Notes: generated by a model not told the origin, from the letters alone. A DNA stretch of 64,000 nt from Flavimaricola marinus (GCF_900184895.1 NZ_FXZK01000001.1:62001-126000), one strand, 5' to 3'; positions 47,621 through 58,072 are shown, numbered from the stretch's first letter. Made by a program: numbers and translations.

Positions 47621-48089
47621 TACCGCGACATTCGAAATGCACCGCAGCTTTCCGCTGCCCCAGGACCGGCTTTGGCAGGCGCTGACCGATCCGTCCGAGC
47701 GCTGCCTGTGGAACGCCCCGATGGCTGACATGACCGCGACGGTCGAGACCGCCGACCTGCGCGTCGGCGGCCTAGAGACGCACCATTACAGCGGCAGCCA
47801 AAGCGAGGAGATGCCCGATTTCTCTGTCGGCACAAGGTGGTATCAACTCGATCGCCCGGGCCGCGCCGTGTTCACCGAGACGGTCGAGATCGCGGGCACC
47901 CCCCAGTTCACCAGCTTTGTCACCTATGTCCTGACCCCCGCGGGAGAGGCCACCACTCTGACGATTTCCGTCGCGACCTCGTCGTTTGCGGGGCCGGAAT
48001 TCCTGGACGGTCTGTCGCAGGGCTGGGACAGTGCCTTGGACAACCTGAACAATCACATTGCAACCCTGACCTCAAAGGCGAACTCATGA
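47610..48089 (+). CDS. SRPBCC (START-like) domain protein 1
   Basis: A 159-residue helix-grip-fold protein of the AHSA1-like subgroup: RSFPLPQDRLWQALTDPSERCLW, ADLRVGG and a C-terminal helix FLDGLSQGWDSALDNLNNHI. The fold binds hydrophobic ligands; the ligand is unknown. It sits in the ArsR operon with a second SRPBCC gene, overlapping on both sides (11 and 4 bases). Confidence 0.85.
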   Translation: MTTDTATFEMHRSFPLPQDRLWQALTDPSERCLWNAPMADMTATVETADLRVGGLETHHYSGSQSEEMPDFSVGTRWYQLDRPGRAVFTETVEIAGTPQFTSFVTYVLTPAGEATTLTISVATSSFAGPEFLDGLSQGWDSALDNLNNHIATLTSKANS

Positions 48090-48565
48090 CCGACGATCTG
48101 ACCCTCAGTTTCACCCGCACCCTTGCGGCCTCTCCCGCCAATGTCTGGCGCTGCTGGACGGAGCCCGACCTGCTCAAGCAGTGGTTCGCGCCAAAGCCCG
48201 TCGAGGTGCCGGTGGCCGAAATCGACGCCCGCCCTGGTGGGAAGTTCCATATCGTGATGGTCGTTCCCGATCACGGCAGAATGGAAGGTGCGCCTGGATG
48301 TATCCTCGTTGCCGAACCGGGCAAGCGGATTGTCTGGACCAATGCGCTCGGCCCTGACTTTGCCCCAAACAAGCTTGGCGACGGCCCGACGGATTTCGCC
48401 TTCAGCGCGGACATCGTGATCGAACCGGATGGCGCGGGCTGCACCTATCATGTGACCGTTCGCCATGCCACGGCGGAGGCAGCCCGCAGCCACGAAGGCA
48501 TGGGCTTTTACGATGGTTGGGGCACCGTCACCACCCAATTGGGAGAGCTCGCCGCGACACTTTGA
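48086..48565 (+). CDS. SRPBCC (AHSA1-like) domain protein 2
   Basis: A 159-residue protein with the canonical AHSA1-like pattern: FTRTLAASPANVWRCWTEPDLLKQWFAP, DARPGGKFHIVM, GCILVAEPGKRIVWTNAL and a final amphipathic helix HEGMGFYDGWGTVTTQLGEL. Start ATG 48086 overlaps the previous stop (ATGA). It is a homologue of, but clearly diverged from, its neighbour. The ArsR context suggests induction by an unknown small molecule. Confidence 0.88.
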   Translation: MTDDLTLSFTRTLAASPANVWRCWTEPDLLKQWFAPKPVEVPVAEIDARPGGKFHIVMVVPDHGRMEGAPGCILVAEPGKRIVWTNALGPDFAPNKLGDGPTDFAFSADIVIEPDGAGCTYHVTVRHATAEAARSHEGMGFYDGWGTVTTQLGELAATL

Positions 48566-48694
48566 TCGCCATACCCCCTTGCCATCGGGGCTATGTGCCG
48601 CTTTCATCACCGATCAGAGACAGGGGCGCGCCATCTACGCCGCATCGATGGCGCGATTTCCCTATGACTTCGGTATGGTGGCAGGTTTCATACG

Positions 48695-50095
48695 ATGGGA
48701 ATCGACTTTGTTCTGAATGGACAAGCGGTGCGTGCCGAAGGGCGCGCCACGACCACTCTGCTCGATTGGCTTCGCGAAGAGCGCGGCCTTTGCGGCACCA
48801 AGGAAGGCTGTAACGAAGGCGATTGCGGTGCCTGCACGGTCATGGTGACGGACGCCGACGGCTCCAAGGCGCTGAACGCCTGCATTCTGTTTTTGCCGCA
48901 ACTCGCGGGCAAGGCCGTCCGCACGGTGGAGGGCATTGCCGGACCGGAGGGGACGTTGCACCCGGTGCAGGAAGCGATGGTCGCCCATCACGGCAGTCAG
49001 TGCGGGTTCTGCACACCGGGGTTCGTGGTGTCGATGGCGACGGCGCATTTGAACAGGCGTCAGGATTTCGACGATCAGTTGGCGGGCAATCTGTGCCGCT
49101 GCACCGGATATGCCCCGATCGTCCGTGCCGCCGAGGCCGCCTCGCAAAAGCCTGTGCCCGAGTGGATGCTGGCCGATGGCCGTCAGATTGCTTCGGCCGG
49201 GGCCGAACCGGCAGCAGCTGACGCTACGACAGGTCAAGCCGCCCCCTACATGCCCACGAGCAGCGACGATCTGGCGAAATGGTATCTGGCCCACCCTGAC
49301 GCGACGCTGATCGCCGGTGCCACCGATGTCGGACTTTGGGTGACCAAGCAATTCCGCGATCTGGGCGAAGTGGTCTTTCTCAACCGCTGCGCCGACATGC
49401 GCGCCATTGAGCGCGATGGTGAGGCCCTGCGCATCGGGGCAGCGGTCACCATGACCGAGATGTATGACGCGATGTTGCCGCTTCATCCGTCCTATGCCGA
49501 ATTGATCCGCCGATATGGCTCCGTGCAGGTCCGCAATGCCGCCACCCTTGGCGGTAGCCTTGCCAACGGCTCGCCCATTGGCGACAACGCGCCTGCCCTG
49601 ATCGCGATGGGGGCGACGCTTCACCTGCGCCGTGGCGATGACCGCCGGGAGCTGCCGTTGGAAGCGTTCTTCATCGAATATGGCAAGCAGGACCGCGCCA
49701 CTGGTGAATTCGTGGAGGCCGTTCGCATCCCCACGTCCGCGCCCAATCTGCGCTGCTACAAGCTCTCCAAGCGTTTCGATCAGGACATTTCCGCCGTTTG
49801 CGGCTGTTTCAACGTGGAAATCGAGGGCGATACCGTTGCGGCCGCCCGCATCGCCTTTGGTGGCATGGCGGGCACACCGAAGCGGGCCAGTGCGGTTGAG
49901 GCCGCGCTGATCGGCAAGCCGTGGTCGGCCGAGACGATCGCGGCCGCACTGCCTGCCTTTGCGCAGGACTATTCCCCGATGACCGATATGCGGGCCTCGT
50001 CCGACTATCGACTGAGAACGGCGCAAAACCTGTTGTCCCGGTATTTTGCCGACCTTGCGGGTCAGCCCACCAGCGTTCTGGCGGTGCAGCCATGA
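48695..50095 (+). CDS. xdhA: Xanthine dehydrogenase small subunit (2Fe-2S and FAD)
   Basis: Oxidises hypoxanthine/xanthine to urate with XdhB. The 466 residues hold an N-terminal [2Fe-2S] ferredoxin domain ([13 protein letters not shown]), a second 2Fe-2S helical domain ([22 protein letters not shown]) and a C-terminal FAD/CO-DH-flavoprotein domain ([31 protein letters not shown]). Start ATG 48695. First gene of a seven-gene series; its stop overlaps xdhB (ATGA). Confidence 0.96.
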   Translation: MGIDFVLNGQAVRAEGRATTTLLDWLREERGLCGTKEGCNEGDCGACTVMVTDADGSKALNACILFLPQLAGKAVRTVEGIAGPEGTLHPVQEAMVAHHGSQCGFCTPGFVVSMATAHLNRRQDFDDQLAGNLCRCTGYAPIVRAAEAASQKPVPEWMLADGRQIASAGAEPAAADATTGQAAPYMPTSSDDLAKWYLAHPDATLIAGATDVGLWVTKQFRDLGEVVFLNRCADMRAIERDGEALRIGAAVTMTEMYDAMLPLHPSYAELIRRYGSVQVRNAATLGGSLANGSPIGDNAPALIAMGATLHLRRGDDRRELPLEAFFIEYGKQDRATGEFVEAVRIPTSAPNLRCYKLSKRFDQDISAVCGCFNVEIEGDTVAAARIAFGGMAGTPKRASAVEAALIGKPWSAETIAAALPAFAQDYSPMTDMRASSDYRLRTAQNLLSRYFADLAGQPTSVLAVQP

Positions 50096-52530
50096 CCGTT
50101 TCAAAGCCTCTGCCCCACGACGCCGCGCCGCTGCATGTCACCGGGGCCGCCCGTTATGTCGACGACATTCCGACCCCGGCCAATTGCCTGCATCTGGCCT
50201 TTGGCCTGTCGGAGATCGCGGCGGGGCGGATCACCTCGCTCGATCTCGACCCTGTTCGTGCCGCCCCCGGCGTCGTGGCGGTCTATGCCGCCAGCGACCT
50301 GCCCGGCCCCTGCGATTGTTCGCCGTCGAACCATGATGAACCGCTCCTGAGCGATGGCAGCATCCACTACCTCGGTCAGCCGGTGTTTCTCGTTGCCGCG
50401 ACGAGCCACCTTGCTGCCCGCCAAGCCGCCCGTCTGGCCAAGATCAGCTATGACGCAGCCCCTGCCATCCTGACAATCGAGGCCGCGCTGGCCGCCGACA
50501 GTCGGTTCGAGGAAGGCCCGCGCGTCTGGACCAAGGGCGATGTCGCGGCCGAGATGGCCACCGCCCCGCACCGCCTGAGCGGCTCGATCGAAATCGGTGG
50601 GCAAGAGCATTTCTATCTAGAAGGTCAGGCCAGCCTCGCCCTGCCCCAGGAGAACGGCGATATCGTCGTTCATAGCTCGACCCAGCACCCAACCGAGATC
50701 CAGCACAAGGTGGCCGAGGCGCTGAACCTGCCGATGCACGCTGTCCGCTGCGAAATCCGTCGGATGGGCGGAGGCTTTGGCGGCAAGGAGAGCCAGGGCA
50801 ACGCGCTGGCCATTGCCACATCTGTCGTGGCCCATGCCACGGGCCGCCCTGCCAAGATGCGCTATGACCGTGACGACGACATGACGATCACCGGCAAGCG
50901 TCATGATTTCCGCATAGACTATGAGGTCGGACACGACGCGGACGGTCGCCTCTTGGCCGTTGATTTTACACAGTTTACCCGCTGCGGCTGGGCGATGGAC
51001 CTGTCCTTGCCGGTGGCCGACCGGGCGATGCTCCATGCCGAGAACGCCTACCTGATCCCCGCCGTCCGCATCACCTCGCATCGTTTGCGCACCAATACCC
51101 AGTCGGCCACCGCCTATCGCGGCTTTGGTGGCCCGCAGGGGATGCTGGGAATGGAGCGCGTCATGGACCATCTGGCCCGCAGTCTTGGCCGCGATCCGGT
51201 GGAGATCAGACGCCTGAATTACTATCGCCCGGCGGAAGCGGTTGCCCCTGTGGCGTCAAATGCCTCGTCGACGACTTCGCTGGATGGTGTTGACCCAAGC
51301 GATCAGGATCTGACCAGTCGCGGTGCCACGCCGGAGCGGACGGCCGGTTCCGCCCGTCGCTTTGGTGGCGCGCATTCCCCCAAGTCCCGCATGGGTGCCG
51401 AGAACACGACGCCCTACGGCATGGAAGTCACCGACTTCTTGCTCCACGAGATGACGGATGCCTTGCTGGTCTCGTCCGACTATGCCCACCGTGTGAACAA
51501 GGTGGCCGAGTGGAATGCCGCCAATTCGATCCTGAAGCGTGGCATCGCCTTTTCGCCTGTGAAGTTCGGCATCTCCTTTACCTTGACCCACCTCAATCAG
51601 GCCGGCGCTCTGGTGCATGTGTATCAGGATGGCTCGGTCCACCTGAACCACGGTGGCACGGAGATGGGCCAGGGCCTGTTTCAGAAGGTCGCGCAGGTCG
51701 CGGCGAGCCGGTTCGGCATTGATCCCGCCCAGGTGCGCATCACGGCGACCGATACCGGCAAGGTGCCGAATACCTCGGCGACGGCGGCCTCTTCTGGCAG
51801 CGATCTGAACGGGATGGCCGCGCAGGCCGCCTGTGACACGATCCGCGGCCGGATGGCGGACTGTCTGGCCGGTCTCTATCAAGCCCGCCCGGATCAGGTG
51901 CTGTTCGAGGCCGGAATGGTCCGGATGCCCGGCCATGAGATGACCTTTGCCGAGGCCGCCGCAACCGTTTACGCCCAGCGCGTGAGCCTGTCGGCGACCG
52001 GGTTCTACAAGACCCCCGGCCTCGACTGGGATCGCATCGCGGGTCGCGGTCGCCCGTTCTTTTACTTCGCCTATGGCGCGGCTGTCACCGAGGTGGTGAT
52101 TGATACCTTGACCGGAGAGAACCGCATTCTGCGGGCCGATCTGCTCCATGATGCTGGGTCGAGCCTGAACCCGGCGCTGGATATCGGCCAGATCGAGGGT
52201 GGCTATGTGCAGGGCGCAGGCTGGCTGACCACCGAAGAGCTGGTCTGGGATGGCAAGGGCCGTCTGCGCACCCATGCCCCTTCGACCTACAAGATCCCGG
52301 CCTGCAGCGACCGCCCGGACGTGTTCAACGTCGCGCTCTGGGATGCCCCGAACCGCGCCGAGACGGTCTATCGCTCAAAGGCGGTTGGCGAGCCGCCGTT
52401 CATGCTTGGCATTTCGGCGTTTCTGGCGTTGAGCCACGCGGCCTCGGCCTGTGGCCCGCACTATCCCGATCTGGTGGCCCCGGCGACGGCCGAGAACATC
52501 CTCGCGGCCGTCAACCGGGCCCGCGGGTGA
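50092..52530 (+). CDS. xdhB: Xanthine dehydrogenase molybdopterin-binding subunit
   Basis: Moco catalytic subunit (812 residues): [10 protein letters not shown] start, [10 protein letters not shown], the Moco-site [36 protein letters not shown], and the catalytic-Glu region [12 protein letters not shown] near the C-terminus. Residues about 384-436 ([17 protein letters not shown] then [10 protein letters not shown] onward) form a Ser/Thr/Gly-rich insertion just before the [12 protein letters not shown] stretch, where most homologues have a short turn. Start ATG 50092 overlaps xdhA. Confidence 0.95.
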   Translation: MTVSKPLPHDAAPLHVTGAARYVDDIPTPANCLHLAFGLSEIAAGRITSLDLDPVRAAPGVVAVYAASDLPGPCDCSPSNHDEPLLSDGSIHYLGQPVFLVAATSHLAARQAARLAKISYDAAPAILTIEAALAADSRFEEGPRVWTKGDVAAEMATAPHRLSGSIEIGGQEHFYLEGQASLALPQENGDIVVHSSTQHPTEIQHKVAEALNLPMHAVRCEIRRMGGGFGGKESQGNALAIATSVVAHATGRPAKMRYDRDDDMTITGKRHDFRIDYEVGHDADGRLLAVDFTQFTRCGWAMDLSLPVADRAMLHAENAYLIPAVRITSHRLRTNTQSATAYRGFGGPQGMLGMERVMDHLARSLGRDPVEIRRLNYYRPAEAVAPVASNASSTTSLDGVDPSDQDLTSRGATPERTAGSARRFGGAHSPKSRMGAENTTPYGMEVTDFLLHEMTDALLVSSDYAHRVNKVAEWNAANSILKRGIAFSPVKFGISFTLTHLNQAGALVHVYQDGSVHLNHGGTEMGQGLFQKVAQVAASRFGIDPAQVRITATDTGKVPNTSATAASSGSDLNGMAAQAACDTIRGRMADCLAGLYQARPDQVLFEAGMVRMPGHEMTFAEAAATVYAQRVSLSATGFYKTPGLDWDRIAGRGRPFFYFAYGAAVTEVVIDTLTGENRILRADLLHDAGSSLNPALDIGQIEGGYVQGAGWLTTEELVWDGKGRLRTHAPSTYKIPACSDRPDVFNVALWDAPNRAETVYRSKAVGEPPFMLGISAFLALSHAASACGPHYPDLVAPATAENILAAVNRARG

Positions 52531-53270
52531 GCGGCATCCGCATCTCTGTGGCCCGCACCGCCGGGTCGGTGCCCCGAGAGGCGGGCACGCAGATGATGGT
52601 CTGGCCCGATTGCACCGAGGGCACCATCGGCGGCGGTGCGCTGGAATGGCAGGCCATGCAGGACGCACGCGCCATGATGACCGACGGCCGCGACCGGATG
52701 GAGCGCACGGTGCCGCTCGGGCCCGATCTCGGCCAGTGCTGCGGCGGGTCGGTGACCCTGCTGTGGGAACGGGCGGAGGCGCTCGTCGCGCCGGAAGCCG
52801 CCCCCTTGTGGATATGGGGTGCGGGCCACGTGGGCCGGGCCATCGCGGGGGTGATGGCCCCGCTGCCGCAATGGTCGGTGACCGTCGTCGAGACCAGCCC
52901 GGACCGAATGCCTGAGCTACCGGACGGCGTGACGCCGTTGATCGCCGCAGACCCGGCGAGGATGGTGCCTCACGCCCCTAGGGATGCGGATCACCTGATC
53001 CTGACCTATTCTCACGCGATTGATCTGGCGCTCTGCCATGCCCTTCTGAGCCACGGGTTTGCCAGCGCGGGCCTGATCGGGTCTGCCACCAAGTGGGCCC
53101 GGTTCCGGAGCCGTTTGGCCGCAATGGGCCATTCAATTGACCAAATTTCGCGCATTGCCTGCCCGATCGGCGATCCCGCCTTGGGTAAACATCCTCAAGC
53201 CATTGCTGTCAGCGTTGCGGCGGCGTTACTGGGCGGGGGACTTCGGGCCAAAAGGGAAGCGACCGGATGA
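52527..53270 (+). CDS. xdhC: Xanthine dehydrogenase accessory protein XdhC
   Basis: Binds and delivers sulfurated molybdenum cofactor to XdhB and protects it. The 247 residues have an N-terminal domain with SVPREAGTQMMVW and TIGGGALEW, a QCCGGSVTLLWE motif, and a C-terminal Rossmann domain starting LWIWGAGHVGRAI. A GLIGSATKWARF segment follows. Start GTG 52527 overlaps xdhB (GTGA). The first strand of the usual N-terminus is short, so the protein is slightly truncated at the N-terminus compared with typical XdhC. Confidence 0.92.
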   Translation: MSGIRISVARTAGSVPREAGTQMMVWPDCTEGTIGGGALEWQAMQDARAMMTDGRDRMERTVPLGPDLGQCCGGSVTLLWERAEALVAPEAAPLWIWGAGHVGRAIAGVMAPLPQWSVTVVETSPDRMPELPDGVTPLIAADPARMVPHAPRDADHLILTYSHAIDLALCHALLSHGFASAGLIGSATKWARFRSRLAAMGHSIDQISRIACPIGDPALGKHPQAIAVSVAAALLGGGLRAKREATG

Positions 53271-54790
53271 CTGACGTATTGCTGAGCCTCAGCGGTCTGA
53301 CAAAGGCCTATCCCGGTGTCGTCGCCAACAGCGACGTCAGCTTTGATATCCGCCCCGGCGAGGTTCATGCCCTGTTGGGCGAGAACGGCGCGGGCAAGTC
53401 GACGCTGGTCAAGACGATCTACGGTCTGGTCCGGCCGGACGCGGGCCAGATGACCTTGCGCGGCGCCGCCTTTGCCCCGTCCGAGCCGCGCGCCGCCCGC
53501 GCGGCCGGGGTGGCGATGGTGTTTCAGCATTTCTCGCTGTTCGACGCGCTGGACGTGGCCGAGAACATCGCGCTGGGCATGGAGAACCCTCCCCCAATGC
53601 GCGATCTTGCCGCGCGTATCCGCGACGTGTCAGAGCGCTATGGCCTGCCGCTGGACCCGTCGCGAGTGGTGGGCGATCTGTCCGCAGGTGAGCGCCAGAG
53701 GGTCGAGATCATCCGGTGCCTGCTGCAAGACCCCAAGCTGTTGATCATGGATGAGCCGACCAGTGTGCTGACCCCGCAGGAAGTCGACATCCTGTTTGCG
53801 ACCCTGCGCAAATTGCAGGCCGAAGGCACGGCGATCCTCTACATCAGTCACAAGCTCGAAGAGATCCGTGCTCTGTGCCAGCACGCCACGATCCTGCGGC
53901 TGGGCAAGGTGGTGGGCACCTGTGACCCCCGCGAAACCTCGGCCCGCGATATGGCCGAAATGATGGTGGGCACGGTTTTGCAAGTGCCAAGCCGAGAGGC
54001 TGCGGTTGCCGGAGAGGTTGTGCTGGCGCTGACGGGCTTGACAGCGCCGCCCCCTCGCCAATTTGGCACGGCGTTGTGTGACATCACCGTCGAGGTCCGC
54101 AAAGGCGAGGTTCTGGGCATTGGCGGCGTTGCCGGCAACGGGCAGGACGAATTGCTGCTGGCGCTGTCGGGCGAGATGAGGGTCGGCTCGGAGATGGTTC
54201 GGCTGAAGGGCCAGCCCATCGGACACCTCCCCCCGAATGCCCGTCGGTCGCGGGGCCTGCTGGCCGCACCCGAAGAACGGATGGGTCATGCTGCTGCCCC
54301 CGATATGAGCCTGACCGAGAATGCGGTCCTGACCGGAGTGGTCCGCGAAGATCTCAGTGACCGCGGATTTCTACGCTGGGCCAAGGCCCGCACCTTTGCC
54401 GAGAGCGTCATTGCCAAGTTTGACGTGCGCACCCCCGGCCCCGGCAGCACCGCCCGGTCGCTGTCGGGCGGCAATTTGCAGAAGTTCGTCATCGGCCGCG
54501 AGATCATGCAGCGCCCTGAGGTGCTTGTGGTCAATCAACCAACATGGGGTGTGGACGCCTCGGCGGCGGCATTCATCCGGCAGGCCCTCTTGGATCTGGC
54601 CGAAGCCGGTGCTGCGGTCATCGTCGTCAGTCAGGATCTCGACGAGTTGATGGAGATCTCGGACCGGTTTGCCGCGCTGAACGGCGGCCGCCTGTCGCCG
54701 CCTCGCCCCGCGCAAGGGCTGACGGTGGAAGAGATCGGCCTGATGCTGGGCGGTGCGCATGATATGGAGGTGGCCCATGTGGATGCGTAA
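53267..54790 (+). CDS. BMP-type ABC transporter, double ATPase subunit
   Basis: Drives uptake by the downstream permeases (507 residues, two fused ABC cassettes as in RbsA/nucleoside importers). Cassette 1 has Walker A GENGAGKSTLV, the signature LSAGERQRVEI and Walker B LLIMDEPTSVL. Cassette 2 has a degenerate Walker A (GVAGNGQDELLL), the signature LSGGNLQKFVI and Walker B VLVVNQPTWGVDASA, where the usual Asp-Glu is Asn-Gln, so it is probably not catalytic. ATG overlaps xdhC (ATGA). Confidence 0.93.
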   Translation: MTDVLLSLSGLTKAYPGVVANSDVSFDIRPGEVHALLGENGAGKSTLVKTIYGLVRPDAGQMTLRGAAFAPSEPRAARAAGVAMVFQHFSLFDALDVAENIALGMENPPPMRDLAARIRDVSERYGLPLDPSRVVGDLSAGERQRVEIIRCLLQDPKLLIMDEPTSVLTPQEVDILFATLRKLQAEGTAILYISHKLEEIRALCQHATILRLGKVVGTCDPRETSARDMAEMMVGTVLQVPSREAAVAGEVVLALTGLTAPPPRQFGTALCDITVEVRKGEVLGIGGVAGNGQDELLLALSGEMRVGSEMVRLKGQPIGHLPPNARRSRGLLAAPEERMGHAAAPDMSLTENAVLTGVVREDLSDRGFLRWAKARTFAESVIAKFDVRTPGPGSTARSLSGGNLQKFVIGREIMQRPEVLVVNQPTWGVDASAAAFIRQALLDLAEAGAAVIVVSQDLDELMEISDRFAALNGGRLSPPRPAQGLTVEEIGLMLGGAHDMEVAHVDA

Positions 54791-54832
54791 CGCCGTGAGT
54801 TTTCTGACCAAGATGAAGCCGGAGGCCGCGCC

Positions 54833-55915
54833 ATGATCCGTCTGGAAAAGCGACCACAACCGAGCAAGGTGTGGACTTGGGCCACCCCGGTGCTGGCCGT
54901 TGTCGCCACTATGATCTTTGGCGGTTTGATGTTTGCTCTGCTGGGCAAGGATCCGGTGCTGGCCATTCGGACGATCTTTTACGATCCGCTGTTCGGCGAG
55001 TTTTCCAGCTATTCCCGTCCGCAGTTGTTGGTCAAAGCCGGGCCGTTGATCCTGATCGCCACGGGGCTCGCGATGGGCTTTCGCGCGGGCATCTGGAATA
55101 TCGGGGCGGAGGGGCAGTATATCATCGGTGCCGTCTTTGCCGCCTCTGTCGGTCTTGCGGCCTATCCCGCCGAGAGCGTTCTGATTTTTCCGGCCATGGT
55201 GATTGCCGGCGCTGTGGGCGGCACTTTGTGGGCGATGATCCCTGCGGTGTTGCGCGTGAAGTTCGGCACCAACGAGATCCTCGTGTCGCTGATGCTGGTT
55301 TATGTCGCGGAGAACATTCTGGCCTATGCCGCGCTTGGCCCGCTGCGCAATCCAGACGGCATGGGTTTTCCGGGATCGCGCAACCTGTCGCAATATCCCT
55401 CTGCGGCCAATCTGGACCTGATCCCCGGAACCGGCATGCACTGGGGCGTCGTCGCTGCGCTGATCGCGGTGATTTTCGGGTATATCCTGCTGTCGCGCCA
55501 TATCCTTGGGTTTCAGATACGTCTGGCCGGGCAAGCCCCGAGGGCGGCGGCGTTTTCCGGGGTGAACCCGGGGCGGCTGGTTCTGATCTGCATGGGCATT
55601 GCAGGCGCGTTGGCCGGATTGGCCGGCATGTTTGAGGTGGCCGGTCCTGCGGGCCGCATCTCGATTGATTTCAATGTCGGCTATGGCTTTACCGCGATCA
55701 TCGTGGCGTTCTTGGGCCGCCTTCATCCAGTGGGCATTCTGCTGGCCGGATTGTTGATGGCGCTGACCTATATCGGCGGCGAGGTGGCCCAGCTGACCTT
55801 GGGCCTGCCGGTGGCTGCGATCCAGTTGTTTCAGGGCATGTTGTTGTTCTTCCTGCTAGCTGTGGATGTGTTGACGAATTATAGCCTGCGCTGGTCGGGC
55901 CGGGAGGTGGCATGA
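54833..55915 (+). CDS. BMP-type ABC transporter permease 1
   Basis: A 360-residue inner-membrane permease of the BPD_transp_2 family with about ten hydrophobic segments. It carries the family-conserved GLAMGFRAGIWNIGAEGQYI and VKFGTNEILVSLMLVYVAEN. GGAGG lies 6 bases before ATG 54833. It forms a heterodimer channel with the next gene. The series position next to xdh suggests purine base or nucleoside transport. Confidence 0.92.
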   Translation: MIRLEKRPQPSKVWTWATPVLAVVATMIFGGLMFALLGKDPVLAIRTIFYDPLFGEFSSYSRPQLLVKAGPLILIATGLAMGFRAGIWNIGAEGQYIIGAVFAASVGLAAYPAESVLIFPAMVIAGAVGGTLWAMIPAVLRVKFGTNEILVSLMLVYVAENILAYAALGPLRNPDGMGFPGSRNLSQYPSAANLDLIPGTGMHWGVVAALIAVIFGYILLSRHILGFQIRLAGQAPRAAAFSGVNPGRLVLICMGIAGALAGLAGMFEVAGPAGRISIDFNVGYGFTAIIVAFLGRLHPVGILLAGLLMALTYIGGEVAQLTLGLPVAAIQLFQGMLLFFLLAVDVLTNYSLRWSGREVA

Positions 55916-55943
55916 TGATGACCGATAGTCTGCGAGGCTCGAC

Positions 55944-56873
55944 ATGGACCTGAGCGCGATTTCACCCGTCTTGCTGTTGGCTGCTCTGATGGTTGCCGCC
56001 ACCCCGATCCTGCTGGCCGCGATCGGCGAATTGGTCGTCGAGCGGGCGGGAGTTCTGAACCTCGGCGTCGAGGGGATGATGATCACCGGAGCGATCTGCG
56101 GCTTCATCACGGCCGTGGCGACCGGATCGCCGATGCTCGGTTTTGTGGGCGCGGCGCTGGGCGGGGCGGCGCTGTCGCTCTTGTTTGGGGTGCTGACCCA
56201 ATATCTGCTGTCGAACCAGGTGGCGACCGGCCTCGCCCTGACCCTGTTCGGGATCGGCCTGGCGTCTCTGCTGGGCCAAGGCTACGTGGGTGTTCGCGCG
56301 CCTTCGGTGCCAAAGCTCGATATCCCGGTGCTGAGCGATTTGCCCTGGCTCGGCCCGATCCTGTTTCGCCATGACATCATCGTATATCTGGGCCTCGCCA
56401 TCGTGGCGGCGGTCTGGTGGTTCTTGCGCCATTCGCGCGGCGGACTGGTGCTGCGCGCGGTGGGCGAGAACCACGAGGCGGCCCATGCGCTGGGCTATCA
56501 TGTCACAAGGGTGAGGATGGCGGCCATCGCCTTTGGCGGCGCCTGTGCGGGCCTCGGCGGAGCCTACCTGAGCCTCGTGCGGGTGCCGCAGTGGACCGAG
56601 GGCGTCACCGCCGGCGCCGGTTGGATCGCGCTGGCCATCGTCGTCTTTGCCTCGTGGCGTCCGGGCCGGCTTGTCGTCGGTGCCTTTCTTTTCGGCGGCA
56701 TCACCGTTTTGCAGCTTAACCTGCAGGCAGCCCGGGTGCAGATTCCTGTCGAGGTCTTGTCCATGTCTCCGTATATTGTCACCATCGTGGCGCTCGTGGC
56801 CTTGTCCGCTCGGAAGGGGCGCGGTTCCGCTGCGCCGGGGTCATTGGGCCAATCATTTCATGCAGCCCGCTAA
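55944..56873 (+). CDS. BMP-type ABC transporter permease 2
   Basis: A 309-residue membrane permease of the same family as its neighbour: ERAGVLNLGVEGMMI, GLALTLFGIGLASLLG and LRAVGENHEAAHALGYHV are typical. It has about nine hydrophobic segments. Start ATG 55944; only 28 bases follow the first permease. A GGGGG/CCCCC hairpin lies just downstream. Confidence 0.92.
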   Translation: MDLSAISPVLLLAALMVAATPILLAAIGELVVERAGVLNLGVEGMMITGAICGFITAVATGSPMLGFVGAALGGAALSLLFGVLTQYLLSNQVATGLALTLFGIGLASLLGQGYVGVRAPSVPKLDIPVLSDLPWLGPILFRHDIIVYLGLAIVAAVWWFLRHSRGGLVLRAVGENHEAAHALGYHVTRVRMAAIAFGGACAGLGGAYLSLVRVPQWTEGVTAGAGWIALAIVVFASWRPGRLVVGAFLFGGITVLQLNLQAARVQIPVEVLSMSPYIVTIVALVALSARKGRGSAAPGSLGQSFHAAR

Positions 56874-56886
56874 GGGACGCAACTTC

Positions 56887-56902
56887 GGGGGTCTCGGCCC
56901 CC
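56887..56902 (+). other. Hairpin between permease 2 and the substrate-binding-protein gene
   Basis: GGGGG (56887-56891) and CCCCC (56898-56902) form a compact stem with a 6-base loop and no T run. Such structures between ABC genes often protect mRNA or set different expression of the binding protein. Confidence 0.5.
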
Positions 56903-56921
56903 TTCAACGGGAGAACGTTAA

Positions 56922-58013
56922 GTGAAAAGAAGAACTCTGCTTGCCACCGGTGCCTCTGCTGCTGTGGCTGCCGCTATGGGAATGCCCGTTCGGGCCGAAG
57001 GCCATGAGCCGCTCAAGGTCGGCTTTATCTATATCGGGCCAGTGGGCGATGGCGGCTGGACATATCAGCACGATCAGGGCCGTCTGGCCGTCGAAGAGCA
57101 TTTCGGCGATGCCGTCGAGACGATCTATCAGGAAAACGTACCGGAGTCGGCGGATGCCGAGCGTGCCATCACTCAGATGGTTCTGTCCGGCGCCGATCTG
57201 ATCTTTACCACATCGTTCGGTTACATGGACGCGACCAACACCGTCGCGGGCAAATTCCCGGACGTGAAGTTCGAGCATGCGACCGGCTATCGCCGCGATC
57301 ATCCGAACGTGTCGACCTATGACGCCCGCTTCTATGAAGGCCGTGCCGTCATCGGCCACATCGCGGGCAAGATGACCAAGACCAACAAGATCGGCTACAT
57401 CGCCTCCTTCCCGATCCCGGAAGTCATTCAGGGCATCAACTCGTCCTTCCTGCACGCCAAGAAGGTCAACCCCGATGTCGAGATGGTCGTGATCTGGGCC
57501 TACACGTGGTTTGACCCAGCCAAAGAGGCCGACGCTGCCAAGGCGATGATCGAACAGGGTGTCGACGTGATCCTGCAGCACACCGATTCGACCGCCCCGC
57601 AGGCGGCCGCAGCGGAAGCGGGCAACGTGTTCACGTTCGGTCAGGCCTCCGACATGGCCGCGTTCAAGCCGTCTCCGCGCATTGCCTCGATCATCGACAA
57701 CTGGAACCCCTATTACATCAAGCGGGTGCAGGACGTCATCGACGGCACTTGGGAGAGTGGTCACAGCTGGGGTGGCATGGCCGAAGGCGAAGTCGTCATC
57801 GGCGAGATCACCGATGCCGTTCCTGCCGATGTGAAGGCAGAGGCCGAGGCCATGATCGCCGCCATCACGGCCGGCGAGTACCATCCCTTTACCGGACCGA
57901 TCAACAAGCAGGACGGCACGCCGTTCCTTGCCGAGGGCGAGGTCGCCACTGATCTGCAACTGGTCCAGATGGACTTCTACCTCGAAGGGATGCTGGGCGA
58001 CATTCCGTCCTGA
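56922..58013 (+). CDS. BMP-family ABC substrate-binding protein (purine uptake, probable)
   Basis: A 363-residue periplasmic binding protein. The N-terminus MKRRTLLATGASAAVAAAMG is a Tat-like signal (RR before a hydrophobic core). The mature part starts LKVGFIYIGPVGDGGW and has FTTSFGYMDATN, the sugar/base-site region WAYTWFDP and VDVILQHTDST, and a C-terminal FTGPINKQDG. Family members bind nucleosides, purines or related compounds. GTG start 56922 has GGGAG 8 bases upstream. A terminator follows. Confidence 0.92.
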   Translation: MKRRTLLATGASAAVAAAMGMPVRAEGHEPLKVGFIYIGPVGDGGWTYQHDQGRLAVEEHFGDAVETIYQENVPESADAERAITQMVLSGADLIFTTSFGYMDATNTVAGKFPDVKFEHATGYRRDHPNVSTYDARFYEGRAVIGHIAGKMTKTNKIGYIASFPIPEVIQGINSSFLHAKKVNPDVEMVVIWAYTWFDPAKEADAAKAMIEQGVDVILQHTDSTAPQAAAAEAGNVFTFGQASDMAAFKPSPRIASIIDNWNPYYIKRVQDVIDGTWESGHSWGGMAEGEVVIGEITDAVPADVKAEAEAMIAAITAGEYHPFTGPINKQDGTPFLAEGEVATDLQLVQMDFYLEGMLGDIPS

Positions 58014-58046
58014 CCCCCTTTTCGGTTTGACCGATGTGACGCTACG

Positions 58047-58072
58047 AAAAGCCCGCCGAAAGGTGGGCTTTT
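58047..58072 (+). terminator. Rho-independent terminator of the xdh-BMP operon
   Basis: An 11-base stem (58047-58057 with 58062-58072, one G-T pair) and GAAA tetraloop with a TTTT end, 34 bases after the stop. Confidence 0.88.
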
